Source: a virus. Taken from it: a stretch of DNA of 27,204 nt. This document shows positions 15,678 through 24,210 of this stretch, in pieces (the stretch's first letter is position 1; each line of letters opens with the position of its first letter). The position numbers were made by a program, and so were the translations under genes. The DNA is taken from IMG/VR virus record IMGVR_UViG_3300034061_001626, positions 1 to 27,204 of that record. One strand, written 5' to 3'. The notes beneath the pieces were generated by a model. That model was not told the DNA's origin. It saw nothing but the letters and a program-made list of their open reading frames with translations, and ran no database searches.

Positions 15678-16028
15678 ATGGCTTCTGCTGGGTATCAAGA
15701 TTTATTCTTAGAACAAGGAACCACATTCACTACGCAGATGACTCTTGCGGATAACACTGGTGCACCTTATAATCTTACAGGCTTTACCGTAAGAAGTCAA
15801 GCAAGAAACTCATATTATTCTTCTAATGTTGCTATCAATTTTACTGCAAGTGTAGCTAATGCAAACTCTGGTATCATTCAGTTGTCTGCAAACTCTGCAA
15901 CAACTGCAAATGTTTCTACTATGCAAAAATTAGTGTACGATGTCATTATTATTGAAACGGGAACACAAAATGTTACTAGAGTTCTTGAAGGACAAATATT
16001 TGTTTCACCATCTGTAACAAGAAACTAA
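15678..16028 (+). CDS. Small Ig-like/BppU-N-type virion structural protein
   Basis: A 116-residue protein with AAGGA at 15667-15671 upstream. Its pattern is an early QDLFLEQGTTFTTQMTL strand, then GAPYNLTGFTVRSQAR, a NSGIIQLS strand, and a KLVYDVIIIETGTQNVTRVLEGQIFVSPSVTR ending. This matches a widespread class of ~110-residue single beta-sandwich phage proteins related to the N-terminal domain of baseplate/fibre protein BppU. In those proteins the L-x-G-x-T/V-x-x-x-x-R centre and G-x-I-x-V-x-P-x-V-T-R end recur (family recollection). It probably acts as a docking or decoration domain in the fibre/baseplate assembly. The stop is one base before the next ATG. Confidence 0.65.
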   Translation: MASAGYQDLFLEQGTTFTTQMTLADNTGAPYNLTGFTVRSQARNSYYSSNVAINFTASVANANSGIIQLSANSATTANVSTMQKLVYDVIIIETGTQNVTRVLEGQIFVSPSVTRN

Positions 16029-16029
16029 A

Positions 16030-16329
16030 ATGCCAAATGTAATAGTCAATCCTGTACAACAGATTAATGTCAGGGTTAATCAAGGAAACCAACAGACAGT
16101 TCACAGCACAGCATCATTTGTTGGTGCTTCAGCAGCCGATGCAGCACAAGCATTACAATTAGCACAAGCAGCATATAATAGTGCAAATGCAGGTATAACT
16201 TTAGCAAACTCAGCTTACAGTACAGCAAATACAAAAGTAAGTAAGTCTGGAGATACCATGACTGGAAACTTGATAATTACTGAGCCAGGAGTGCTTCAAG
16301 CCAAAATTGACGGTGGCACTTTTTCATAA
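16030..16329 (+). CDS. Mini tail-fibre-like protein with DGGTF C-terminus
   Basis: A 99-residue protein. The N-terminal ~30 residues (VIVNPVQQINVRVNQGNQQ) form a beta segment. Then comes an Ala/Asn/Gln-rich stretch (AQALQLAQAAYNSANAGIT, LANSAYSTANTKVSKSGD) like the coiled or helical repeats of the long fibres. The protein closes with the fibre-type SGDTMTGNLII motif and a short ending, AKIDGGTFS. The terminal DGGTF(S) is echoed by DGGSF at the ends of the two proteins encoded next but one and next but two from the 116-aa gene. It therefore looks like a complete small protein rather than a broken long fibre, perhaps a fibre-attachment adaptor (inference). There is no strong Shine-Dalgarno site; translational coupling to the preceding gene is likely. 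Confidence 0.65.
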   Translation: MPNVIVNPVQQINVRVNQGNQQTVHSTASFVGASAADAAQALQLAQAAYNSANAGITLANSAYSTANTKVSKSGDTMTGNLIITEPGVLQAKIDGGTFS

Positions 16330-16332
16330 ATA
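16325..16332 (+). promoter_or_regulatory. Candidate T4-type late promoter (CATAAATA)
   Basis: CATAAATA fits the NATAAATA late-promoter consensus reported for T4-like phages and differs from T4 TATAAATA only in the first base. It overlaps the stop of the 99-aa gene and lies 33 bases before the ATG of the 812-aa fibre, which has AAGGA at 16354-16358. The match is short in AT-rich DNA, so confidence is limited. Confidence 0.4.
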
Positions 16333-16365
16333 TAAGAATAATTATAATAAAAGAAGGACAATCAT

Positions 16366-18804
16366 ATGTCATCAAATACAGAGATTCTGATTAAACGCTC
16401 CCTGTCAACGGACACACCTGCTTCGTTGCTACAAGGTGAATTAGCGTACTCATACTCATCTAATACATTATTCATTGGTACTCCAAGCGGTACAGCATCA
16501 TTAAGAATTGGTGGATATCGTGATTTCAGTTCCAACTATTCTAGTGGTGCTGGACAATATGGTAATACAACAACTATTCCAGTTATTACTGTTGGTGCTA
16601 ATGGTCTAGTTACAGCAATTAGTACAGCATCAATCTCTACAGAATTAGATATTACCGCAGATTCTGGTGGTCCTTCTGCTGTTAATTTACTAACACAAAC
16701 ATTAAACATTGCAGGTGGTGATGGTCTTACATCCTCAGTATCAGGACAGACAATAACATTAAATGTAGATAATACTTTAGTTCGTGCAAACACTCCACTC
16801 ACAAATCAATATATTGATTCTGATGTTCAGATTTCTGGTAACTTGACTGTTCTGGGTACAGAAACCATCATCAATGTTGATGTTTTAAAAGTTGATGACT
16901 CACTGCTTCAACTTGCTGCAAATAATACAAGTGATATCGTTGATATTGGTTTTATTGGTCACTATGGTGATGGAACAGCAAGACATACTGGTCTATTCCG
17001 TCATGCAGCAGATAAACAATACTATCTGTTCAGTAACTATACAGTAGAGCCATCAGCAAACACAATTACACCGTTTGCTAATGAATTTGCACTATCAACA
17101 CTTCGTGCTAACATTACAGCAAATACAGCTAATGTACTGAACATTCTAACACTACAGAGTGGTTCTCAGTTATATGCTAATGGTAATGCATGGTTTGATG
17201 GTACTCCAATATTTAATAATGGAGCATCATTTAATCAAGTATTGAATTTAAATACCGGTAAACCAATAAGATTATATAATACAGATGGCTCAGCGTCAGC
17301 AAACATTAACAATAATGGTACTTCTGGATCAAACATAATAACAGTATCATCAGATTTTGAATCTACTGGTAACTTAATTTCACTAAGAAAAGTTCTTGCA
17401 GCACAATCAACAGGCACAGTAAATGGTGGTTTCTCGTTTGGTGGAACAGAAGGCAATTATGATTCTGGTATGTTCAGCCCATCTGATGGTGAAGTTCATT
17501 TGTATGCAAACAATACTGATGTTGCAGAATTTACTTCTTCAACATTTAAGATCAAGCAAGCAACATATCTAACTGGTCTAGCAAATACTCAAACAGCAAA
17601 TATCATTTACTTTGATGCTACCACTGGTCAGTTGTCATATGGAAGAGCAAACGATATCAATCCTGATGAGATTGCAAATGGTGCATTCCGTATGTTCATC
17701 AGTAGTATTGATGGTCGTGTATCAACAAATGGTTCCGGAATTCAATTAGCAAATGGCGCCATCATCAAGGATACTTCTGCTAGTACACTCATATTAGCAC
17801 CTGGCGCTAATTATGCTCCTGGTGTTAATGATCAATATATTGTTGTTGACCCAACATTACCAAATCATATTCATCTTCGTGCTGGTGGAGCAATTGATAG
17901 TTCAAATGCTATACTATATCTAGGTGGTGAAGAAACTAATGTTCTAGTAAGCGACTTTAACAAACAAACTTACATTACTGCAAATAATAAACTTTGGACA
18001 TTCCAAAACAACGGAACATTAAATACCGCAGGAAAAATATTAACCACACAAAGTGTAGGAACTGTTGGAGGTGGTTTCTCATTTGGTGGAACAGAAGGTG
18101 ACAACGATTCCGGTATGTTCAGTCCTGCTGATGGAGAAGTTCATTTTTATGCTGATAGTATAGATGTCGCAGTGTTTGATCCAACAGCATTTACAATCAA
18201 AAGACCAACTTTTTTAACAGCAATCAATCAAGGTGCCACAGGAAATCTTGTTTACTTTAATGCTTCAACTGGAGAATTAACATATTCTTCTGATAATGCA
18301 TTAACACCAACATCTATTGCTAACGGATCATTCTCGTTATCAATTCAAAGTACAGACGGTTTACTAGTACATAATGGTGCAGGAATTCAATTAGCAAACG
18401 GTGCTATCATCAAAGACACTTCTGGTGATGCAGTTGCCTTTGGTCAAAATGCTGGTACAATAACTCAAGGAACACAAGCCGTAGCAATTGGTGATTCTGC
18501 TGGTTACAATGCTCAAGGTGCGTATGGTGTAGCAATCGGTTACGGTGCTGGTAGCGGAAATACCTCTGCAATAGGAATCAACACGATTGCAATTGGTAAC
18601 AAAGCAGGTTTTGAATCTGGATTTGCAAACAGCATTATTCTGAATGCTTCTGGACAAAATCTTGTTTCTCTGGCTTCTGGATTCTATGTTAATCCAATTC
18701 GTTACACAGCAGCACAAGATGCAAACAATGACGGCATTATGTTCTATAACTCAAGTACAAAAGAAGTTCGTTATTCATATGCCTTAGATGGAGGAAGCTT
18801 TTAA
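16366..18804 (+). CDS. Tail fibre with MTD-like N-terminus, internal duplication and YadA-like head repeats
   Basis: An 812-residue fibre. The N-terminal ~50 residues (TEILIKRSLSTDTPASLLQGELAYSYSSN, printed here in part: LLQGELAYSYSSNTLFIG) match the short domain found at the N-terminus of Mtd-like and other phage receptor-binding proteins. Residues ~145-250 hold a VDDSLLQLAANN / DIGFIGHYGDGTARHTGLFR module also present in the 1,087-aa fibre. Residues 345-472 and 560-690 are diverged copies of one ~128-residue unit (both have GGFSFGGTEG, DSGMFSP, GIQLANGAIIKDTS). Residues ~691-768 carry YadA/Hia-like head repeats (AVAIGDSAG, GVAIGYGAG, TIAIGNKAG) that normally form a left-handed trimeric beta-roll. 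The protein ends YALDGGSF. It has no S74 domain, so folding help would have to come from elsewhere. The likely role is a trimeric adhesin. Confidence 0.82.
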   Translation: MSSNTEILIKRSLSTDTPASLLQGELAYSYSSNTLFIGTPSGTASLRIGGYRDFSSNYSSGAGQYGNTTTIPVITVGANGLVTAISTASISTELDITADSGGPSAVNLLTQTLNIAGGDGLTSSVSGQTITLNVDNTLVRANTPLTNQYIDSDVQISGNLTVLGTETIINVDVLKVDDSLLQLAANNTSDIVDIGFIGHYGDGTARHTGLFRHAADKQYYLFSNYTVEPSANTITPFANEFALSTLRANITANTANVLNILTLQSGSQLYANGNAWFDGTPIFNNGASFNQVLNLNTGKPIRLYNTDGSASANINNNGTSGSNIITVSSDFESTGNLISLRKVLAAQSTGTVNGGFSFGGTEGNYDSGMFSPSDGEVHLYANNTDVAEFTSSTFKIKQATYLTGLANTQTANIIYFDATTGQLSYGRANDINPDEIANGAFRMFISSIDGRVSTNGSGIQLANGAIIKDTSASTLILAPGANYAPGVNDQYIVVDPTLPNHIHLRAGGAIDSSNAILYLGGEETNVLVSDFNKQTYITANNKLWTFQNNGTLNTAGKILTTQSVGTVGGGFSFGGTEGDNDSGMFSPADGEVHFYADSIDVAVFDPTAFTIKRPTFLTAINQGATGNLVYFNASTGELTYSSDNALTPTSIANGSFSLSIQSTDGLLVHNGAGIQLANGAIIKDTSGDAVAFGQNAGTITQGTQAVAIGDSAGYNAQGAYGVAIGYGAGSGNTSAIGINTIAIGNKAGFESGFANSIILNASGQNLVSLASGFYVNPIRYTAAQDANNDGIMFYNSSTKEVRYSYALDGGSF
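17398..17785 (+). repeat. Intragenic fibre repeat, unit 1 (pairs with 18043-18432)
   Basis: This codes for residues 345-~473 of the 812-aa fibre, including GGFSFGGTEG, DSGMFSP, EVHLYAN and IQLANGAIIKDTS. A second diverged copy begins at residue 560 with TTQSVGTVGGGFSF. The offset between copies is 215 residues at the start and 218 at the end, so a small indel separates them. Confidence 0.85.
18043..18432 (+). repeat. Intragenic fibre repeat, unit 2 (pairs with 17398-17785)
   Basis: Second copy of the ~128-residue module, residues 560-~689, with GGFSFGGTEG, DSGMFSP, EVHFYAD and IQLANGAIIKDTS. The differences are concentrated in the middle of the unit (IDVAVFDPTAFTIKRPTFL against the first copy's TDVAEFTSSTFKIKQATYL). 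Confidence 0.85.
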
Positions 18805-18844
18805 ACACAATGACTATATAATCTTTTAATGATAGGAGTTTGAA

Positions 18845-19462
18845 ATGAGTCAGGAAAAATATGTTGAACAATATTTGGATATATTAACAAAGACGATGCA
18901 AGATAGCATCATCAAAAATATATCTTTACAAGCAAATTTGAAAGTAACTGAAGGTGTAATTAAAGAGTTGCAAGATGGAAGCAGCAGTACCATTCAAAGT
19001 TTACAGAAAAAAATAGATGAACTAAATGTTACTATTGCCAATTCTCAAAAAGAATTGAATTCACTTAGAGACAATAAAATCTCTGCTGAAAATTCCAGAT
19101 TGCAACATCTTCAAACCACAATTGATGATTTGAGAAAAAAACTAGTTGATCATGAAATAGTAAAAAGAGAATATGAAGAAGTAAAGCATCAAGTTCAACA
19201 TATTGATACATTTAGAAATGAATTGAATAAAACAAGAGATGAGTTGCAAAATAATAATGATGTACATAAAGTTGAAATTGAAAAAGTAAAATCTGAATAT
19301 GAACATACTATTAGAGAATTGAATGATCAAATCATTTATTTGAAATTAACTCCTGCCAAAAGAAAAAAGATTGATGAGGCTAAAGCTGCACAAGAAAACA
19401 GCTTGGTACCAGAAGAACCTGTAATTACAGATGAAGTCATCAAGGACGGCGGAAGTTTCTAA
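18845..19462 (+). CDS. Coiled-coil structural protein with DGGSF C-terminus
   Basis: A 205-residue protein with AGGAG at 18834-18838, 6 bases before the ATG. A TATATAAT at 18815-18822 resembles a sigma70 -10 box, but I see no clear -35. Residues ~5-170 are almost wholly charged alpha-helix with heptad-like hydrophobics (IQSLQKKIDELNVTIANSQ, LQHLQTTIDDLRKKL, EVEKVKSEYEHTI-like segment), predicting a long coiled coil. The tail is KLTPAKRKKIDEAKAAQEN, then an acidic linker and VIKDGGSF. It lies between two fibre genes, and its stop is followed three bases later by the next ATG. It might be a fibre shaft/connector or a fibre-folding chaperone (inference). I do not recognise a named family. Confidence 0.7.
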   Translation: MSQEKYVEQYLDILTKTMQDSIIKNISLQANLKVTEGVIKELQDGSSSTIQSLQKKIDELNVTIANSQKELNSLRDNKISAENSRLQHLQTTIDDLRKKLVDHEIVKREYEEVKHQVQHIDTFRNELNKTRDELQNNNDVHKVEIEKVKSEYEHTIRELNDQIIYLKLTPAKRKKIDEAKAAQENSLVPEEPVITDEVIKDGGSF

Positions 19463-19465
19463 TAA

Positions 19466-22400
19466 ATGTCAAATACAACGATACAGTTAAAAAAATCAGG
19501 ACAATCAGGGAATACGCCAGCTGACCTAAATTACGGTGAGGTGGCGATTAACTACGCCGACGGAAAACTGTTCTATAAGAATGGTGTTGGTATTAAATCA
19601 ATTGAAAACCAAAAAACATTTTCAACGATTAATGCCAACAACTCACTGATTATTGCAACTACACCAACAGATATTTTATCTTTGGTTGCTGGTTCAAACA
19701 TCACAATTAATTCCAACACAACAACAAAAACTGTTACGATTAATTCAATTAGTGATGACACTGTAGCGTTCGCTGCATATGCTCAAGCGAATACCGCAGC
19801 AGCAAATACCGTTTATCTAAATGCTGTTAACGATCTTCAAAACACTAACATTACCAGTGTTAATACATTCACTCAAGCAGCATACAACAAAGCAAATAAT
19901 GCATTAGCAAATACGGCAGGTGCTATATTTGGTGGTGATTTATTAATTGGTGCAGGAGGAAAACTAAATGTACTAACAGTTGGGGGTGATGAAGGTGGAG
20001 AAATTCTACTAGGCAAAGCAGTATCCAATACTACACTAGATGGTGTTGGTGTAACAATTGATGTTTATCAAAATAAAATAAGATTTTTTGAACAAGGTGG
20101 CTCTGCCCGAGGATTTTACTTAGATATTTCTACGGGCGGAGGTGGTGCTTCTACCAATATAATGTCTGGAGGTGGAGGCGATGATACGGTAGCGTTTGCT
20201 GCATACGCACAAGCAAACAACGCATCAGGCAACACCGTGGCTTTACAGTCACAGATGACTACAACAAACACCAATATTACTAGTGTTAATACATTTACTC
20301 AGGCAGCATTTAATACAGCCAATACAGCAGCATCTAATACAATATATTTACAAACAGTAAACGATAATCAAAACACTAGTATATCTGCAATTGATACCCT
20401 AGCTACTGCTGCCTACGGTAAAGCGAATGCTGAGGGTGAGATTAATAATACTCAAAATACCAACATTACTAGTATTAACACCTTTACTCAAGCAGCATAC
20501 AATACAGCAAACTTAAAATTTAATACTTCTGGTGGTACAATAACAGGAAACACCACAATACAACAGAATCTTGTTGTTGAAGGTGATTTGAGTGTACTAG
20601 GTAATTCTGTTACGATTGGAACTTCAAGTTTAGTTGTTGAAGATTCGTTAATATTCTTAGCTAATGGAAATATAACCACTGATGCTGTAGACATAGGTGT
20701 AGTAGGCCAGTATAATCCAGGATCAGGATTAGAGCATACTGGTATATTCAGAGACCCAAATTTAAAAGAATGGATATTATTTCAAGGTTATACTCCCGAA
20801 ATTCTGTCTAATACCTTAATTAATTTTTCTAATCCCAGCTTTAGATATGCTAATCTATATGCAAATGTAGTAAAGTCAAATGTAATTTCAAGTTATATTA
20901 GAGTAAATGGTCTTGATGTAAACAACACAATGACCAATGCTTGGAACTCCGCAAATGCTGGAGTAGCCTTAGCAACAGCAGCATATGTTGCAGCAAACAC
21001 TGCACAAGCAACACCTAATGTAAGAGGTATTTCATCATCCGGCACTTATTATCCTATTTTTGTTGATTCAAATAATGCTGTTGCAACAGCAGAATCTCTT
21101 TACACTGATGGTGGTCTTAGTTATGATCCTGCCACAAATTTCTTGACTGCGGGTTTTTTCATTGGACCAATTAGTGGTACCACAGGAAGTTTTTCTTCAT
21201 ATGTTCAAGTAACCGGCGATAATGATTATGTTGCATGGGGTGCAAATACTGACACTAGAATGATGTATAATGGAACTGCAAACACTATTAATTTGCAGAT
21301 GCAATTTGATGCTACAAGTTTTGACATTGACTATTTTAATGGTGTAACTAGTGCAAATAAGTTTAGATTCTATAGAGCAAATGGTGATTTTCAAATATTT
21401 GATGGAGGCATTGTTTTCCGTGATGGTACTAAACAGAATACAGAAACACTGACCATAGCAACTGCTGCCTATGCTCAAGCCAATAATGCTTCTGGTAATA
21501 CAGTAGCACTACAAGCAGTTAATAGTACACAGAACACAAATATAACTTCGGTTAATACCTTAGCAACTGCTGCTTATGGTCAAGCCAACGCAGCAAGTTC
21601 TGTTAATAGCACACAAAATACCAATATTACTAGTGTCAATACTTTTGCTCAAGCAGCATATAATGAAGCAAATGGTGCAGTACAAACAGGATTTACTACA
21701 ATATCTGCAAATGCGGTTTCAATTACACCAGCAAGTAATGCAGACACTTTAACGATTTCTGCTGGCAATAATATCTCTATTTCTGCATGTACGACCACAA
21801 AAACAATTACAATAAGCTCTACAGCAAGTGGTGGTGGAAGTAGTGGAGGTTTCACTTACAATACAACACCACCAGCATCAGGAAACACCGCAGGAGATCG
21901 TTGGGTAGATAGTGATGATGGTACATTGTACACCTATGTGAATGATGGTAATTCATCTCAATGGGTAGATTTTAGTACCTCTGCAACTTCTTCTTCTGTT
22001 GGTGGTGGTGCAGCAAATGCTATCTTATATCAAGCAGGAGTAGGAAATACAACATTTACTTCCGTCGGCACTCAAGGTCAACTATTAATGGCGGGTGTTG
22101 GTGGTGTTCCTATTTGGGCCGCTCAGACAGCATTGCGTATTGCCAATACTCAGATTACAGGATTGATTGCTTCAGCACAACTATCAAATACAGCAGTAAC
22201 AACTGGAACATATGGTGGTTCAACTGCAATTCCTGTTATTACAGTTGACCAACAAGGTAGAATAACAGGTGCGGCAAACGCTAATATCACATCTGGAACA
22301 ACCATCACTAATGAAACAGCAAGTGGTTCTACATATTATCCTATAGTTACTGTTGCAACTTCGGGTTCTATTTCTGTCGCCAATGTTTCGAGTACAAAAC

Positions 22401-22729
22401 TTACTTATGTTCCATCTACTGGTACATTATCTTCTACCATTATTACATCAACATCAGACGAAAAACTAAAAGAAAATATTGTTACAATTTCTAATCCTAT
22501 AGATACTATTAAGAAACTGAGAGGAGTAGAATATAATTGGAAAGATAATGGTAACAAGAGTATGGGTGTTATTGCTCAAGAAGTTGAAAAAGTTCTACCT
22601 TATCTTGTGTCAGAGAACGAAAATGGAAAAACAGTTATGTATCAAAACATGATAGGACTATTAATTGAAGCAGTCAAAGAACAACAAAAACAAATTGATG
22701 AGTTAAGAGGTAAATTAGATGCCAATTGA
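19466..22729 (+). CDS. Long tail fibre with MTD-like N-terminus and S74 chaperone C-terminus
   Basis: A 1,087-residue fibre. The GGAAG at 19451-19455 inside the previous gene's GGSF codons can serve as Shine-Dalgarno site. The N-terminus (IQLKKSGQSGNTPADLNYG, then EVAINYADGKLFYKN) is the MTD-type fibre head. Repeated ITSVNTFTQAAYNxAN / AYAQANNASGNTVALQ units occur at about residues 100-145, 245-290, 310-352 and 665-735. A VEDSLIFLANGN / DIGVVGQYNPGSGLEHTGIFR module (about 390-435) is shared with the 812-aa fibre. A GDRWVDSDDGTLYTYVNDG module sits near 808. The GTYGGSTAIPVITVDQQGRI module precedes the end. The C-terminus is an S74 domain with Ser997-Asp-Glu-Lys-Leu-Lys1002, GVEYNWKD and MGVIAQEVEKVLPYL. 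Cleavage is expected just before Ser997. The end overlaps the next gene by 11 bases. Confidence 0.88.
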   Translation: MSNTTIQLKKSGQSGNTPADLNYGEVAINYADGKLFYKNGVGIKSIENQKTFSTINANNSLIIATTPTDILSLVAGSNITINSNTTTKTVTINSISDDTVAFAAYAQANTAAANTVYLNAVNDLQNTNITSVNTFTQAAYNKANNALANTAGAIFGGDLLIGAGGKLNVLTVGGDEGGEILLGKAVSNTTLDGVGVTIDVYQNKIRFFEQGGSARGFYLDISTGGGGASTNIMSGGGGDDTVAFAAYAQANNASGNTVALQSQMTTTNTNITSVNTFTQAAFNTANTAASNTIYLQTVNDNQNTSISAIDTLATAAYGKANAEGEINNTQNTNITSINTFTQAAYNTANLKFNTSGGTITGNTTIQQNLVVEGDLSVLGNSVTIGTSSLVVEDSLIFLANGNITTDAVDIGVVGQYNPGSGLEHTGIFRDPNLKEWILFQGYTPEILSNTLINFSNPSFRYANLYANVVKSNVISSYIRVNGLDVNNTMTNAWNSANAGVALATAAYVAANTAQATPNVRGISSSGTYYPIFVDSNNAVATAESLYTDGGLSYDPATNFLTAGFFIGPISGTTGSFSSYVQVTGDNDYVAWGANTDTRMMYNGTANTINLQMQFDATSFDIDYFNGVTSANKFRFYRANGDFQIFDGGIVFRDGTKQNTETLTIATAAYAQANNASGNTVALQAVNSTQNTNITSVNTLATAAYGQANAASSVNSTQNTNITSVNTFAQAAYNEANGAVQTGFTTISANAVSITPASNADTLTISAGNNISISACTTTKTITISSTASGGGSSGGFTYNTTPPASGNTAGDRWVDSDDGTLYTYVNDGNSSQWVDFSTSATSSSVGGGAANAILYQAGVGNTTFTSVGTQGQLLMAGVGGVPIWAAQTALRIANTQITGLIASAQLSNTAVTTGTYGGSTAIPVITVDQQGRITGAANANITSGTTITNETASGSTYYPIVTVATSGSISVANVSSTKLTYVPSTGTLSSTIITSTSDEKLKENIVTISNPIDTIKKLRGVEYNWKDNGNKSMGVIAQEVEKVLPYLVSENENGKTVMYQNMIGLLIEAVKEQQKQIDELRGKLDAN

Positions 22730-24209
22730 TTTTCCTTCAAACCCTACATTAAATCAGATATTTTCTACTAACACCAAATCTTGGATTTATGGAACTAGTG
22801 GGTGGAAAGCTTATGACATTCAAGGAACGGTAGCTAATACTGCGGTAAGACAAATAACAGCAACAAATGGACAAACATCATTTACTGTTCCTAATTATGT
22901 TCAGGGACAAAATCAGATCAGAGTTTTCATAAATGGTGTTAGACAAAATAATGTTGTTGACTTTGCAGAAACAACACCGACAACTATTACATTAACATCT
23001 GGTGCTACTGTTGGTGATAATGTAGCATTTGAAGTTATAACCTATGCAGGAACTCCAGTATTTACAGGAGTATACCCATCAATCATAGATGATACTGTAA
23101 CAAACGCTACGAGATATCCTTTGTTTGCTCAAGGAACAGGAGGTAGTTTAAGTATCGTTAATACTGATAGCACAGGCTTAACTTTTAATCCTTTAACAGC
23201 AACACTGACTGTAGGATCATTAGGGTTTACTGATGGTACAACACAAAATACGAATGCTTTAACCCTAGCTCAAGCTGCATATACTCAAGCTAATACAGTA
23301 CCAACAAATATCAACACCCGAGGCATACAAACAAATGCTAGTTATTTTCCTACATTTGTTGATGCTAATAACGCTACAAATGCAACTGAAACTGTTCATA
23401 CACACGCTAACTATAACTTTAATCCAAGCACAGGTGCTCTTTCTGCTACATCATTTACTGGAAGTCTTAATGGTGGTTCCATATTTGGCAATTTTATTAT
23501 AGGTAACGCTACTAGCCCAAACACAAACTATTTTCAATTTGGAGATAACACCGGTTGGACATTTAGATTCCTGACAAATGTAAGCGGTACCCCAACTACA
23601 AGGTTTAGTTTTGTTGATAATGGTAATTTTACTGCTGTTGGTTCTGTTACTGCCACTTCTTTTTCTGGAGCAGGAACTGGATTGACAGGAACTGCTTCTG
23701 GATTCACCGCAAACAGTACAACATTCTGGGCAGGGCTACCTTTACCTACAGCCGGTGCTGTACCTGGTGCAAGTAATATTCCTAGAACGGATACAAACGG
23801 ATATCTATTCCTAAACTATATAAACAGCAATACTGCTTCCGCTGAAAATCCTACTGTTGGTAATGTTATCGTTACTAACAATTCAGATAATGCATATTTC
23901 AGAAAATCAACACCGGCAAACTTATATGGTGGTTCATGGTCATCATGGTATGCTGGACAAGTAGCACATGATCAGTTAGGTTCATATGCATACCTAGGAT
24001 ATGCTGCTGCATCAACTACAGCTATTACTGCGGGTACCAACCAAGCAGGTTCAGGTTTAAGATTTTGGGGAAGTGCGGGTGCGGTTAACGCCACACAAGT
24101 TTCAACACAGGCTGTAGGTGCCACACCATCTGGAACATGGAAACCGGTAGGAACAGTAACACAAACAACATCACTAGTTAAACATACAATATGGGTAAGG
24201 GTGGCATAA
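22719..24209 (+). CDS. Tail fibre protein with LNGV-type beta module and beta-sandwich tip
   Basis: A 496-residue protein starting inside the 3' end of the S74 fibre (11-base overlap), so probably translationally coupled. The N-terminus (DFPSNPTLNQIFSTNTKSW, IYGTSGWKAYD) is a small module common at the start of phage fibre proteins. Residues ~50-108 (GQTSFTVPNYVQGQNQIRVF, INGVRQNNVVDF) form the beta module shared with the 424-aa and 986-aa proteins. The middle is Asn/Thr-rich fibre with a QAAYTQAN unit (about 187). The C-terminal ~150 residues (TNNSDNAYFRKSTPANLYGG, SWSSWYAGQ, GLRFWGSAG, GTWKPVGTV) form an aromatic-rich globular tip ending TIWVRVA, with no S74 domain. It is directly followed by an assembly-chaperone-like gene, as many distal receptor-binding proteins are. 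Receptor unknown. Confidence 0.78.
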   Translation: MPIDFPSNPTLNQIFSTNTKSWIYGTSGWKAYDIQGTVANTAVRQITATNGQTSFTVPNYVQGQNQIRVFINGVRQNNVVDFAETTPTTITLTSGATVGDNVAFEVITYAGTPVFTGVYPSIIDDTVTNATRYPLFAQGTGGSLSIVNTDSTGLTFNPLTATLTVGSLGFTDGTTQNTNALTLAQAAYTQANTVPTNINTRGIQTNASYFPTFVDANNATNATETVHTHANYNFNPSTGALSATSFTGSLNGGSIFGNFIIGNATSPNTNYFQFGDNTGWTFRFLTNVSGTPTTRFSFVDNGNFTAVGSVTATSFSGAGTGLTGTASGFTANSTTFWAGLPLPTAGAVPGASNIPRTDTNGYLFLNYINSNTASAENPTVGNVIVTNNSDNAYFRKSTPANLYGGSWSSWYAGQVAHDQLGSYAYLGYAAASTTAITAGTNQAGSGLRFWGSAGAVNATQVSTQAVGATPSGTWKPVGTVTQTTSLVKHTIWVRVA

Positions 24210-24210
24210 A

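Noticed and set aside
15616-15710. Short open frame starting ATGCCTGCC in the 79-base gap
   Set aside because: It has about 30 codons, no ribosome-binding site and an overlap with the start of the 116-aa gene in another frame. The hairpin explains the sequence better.
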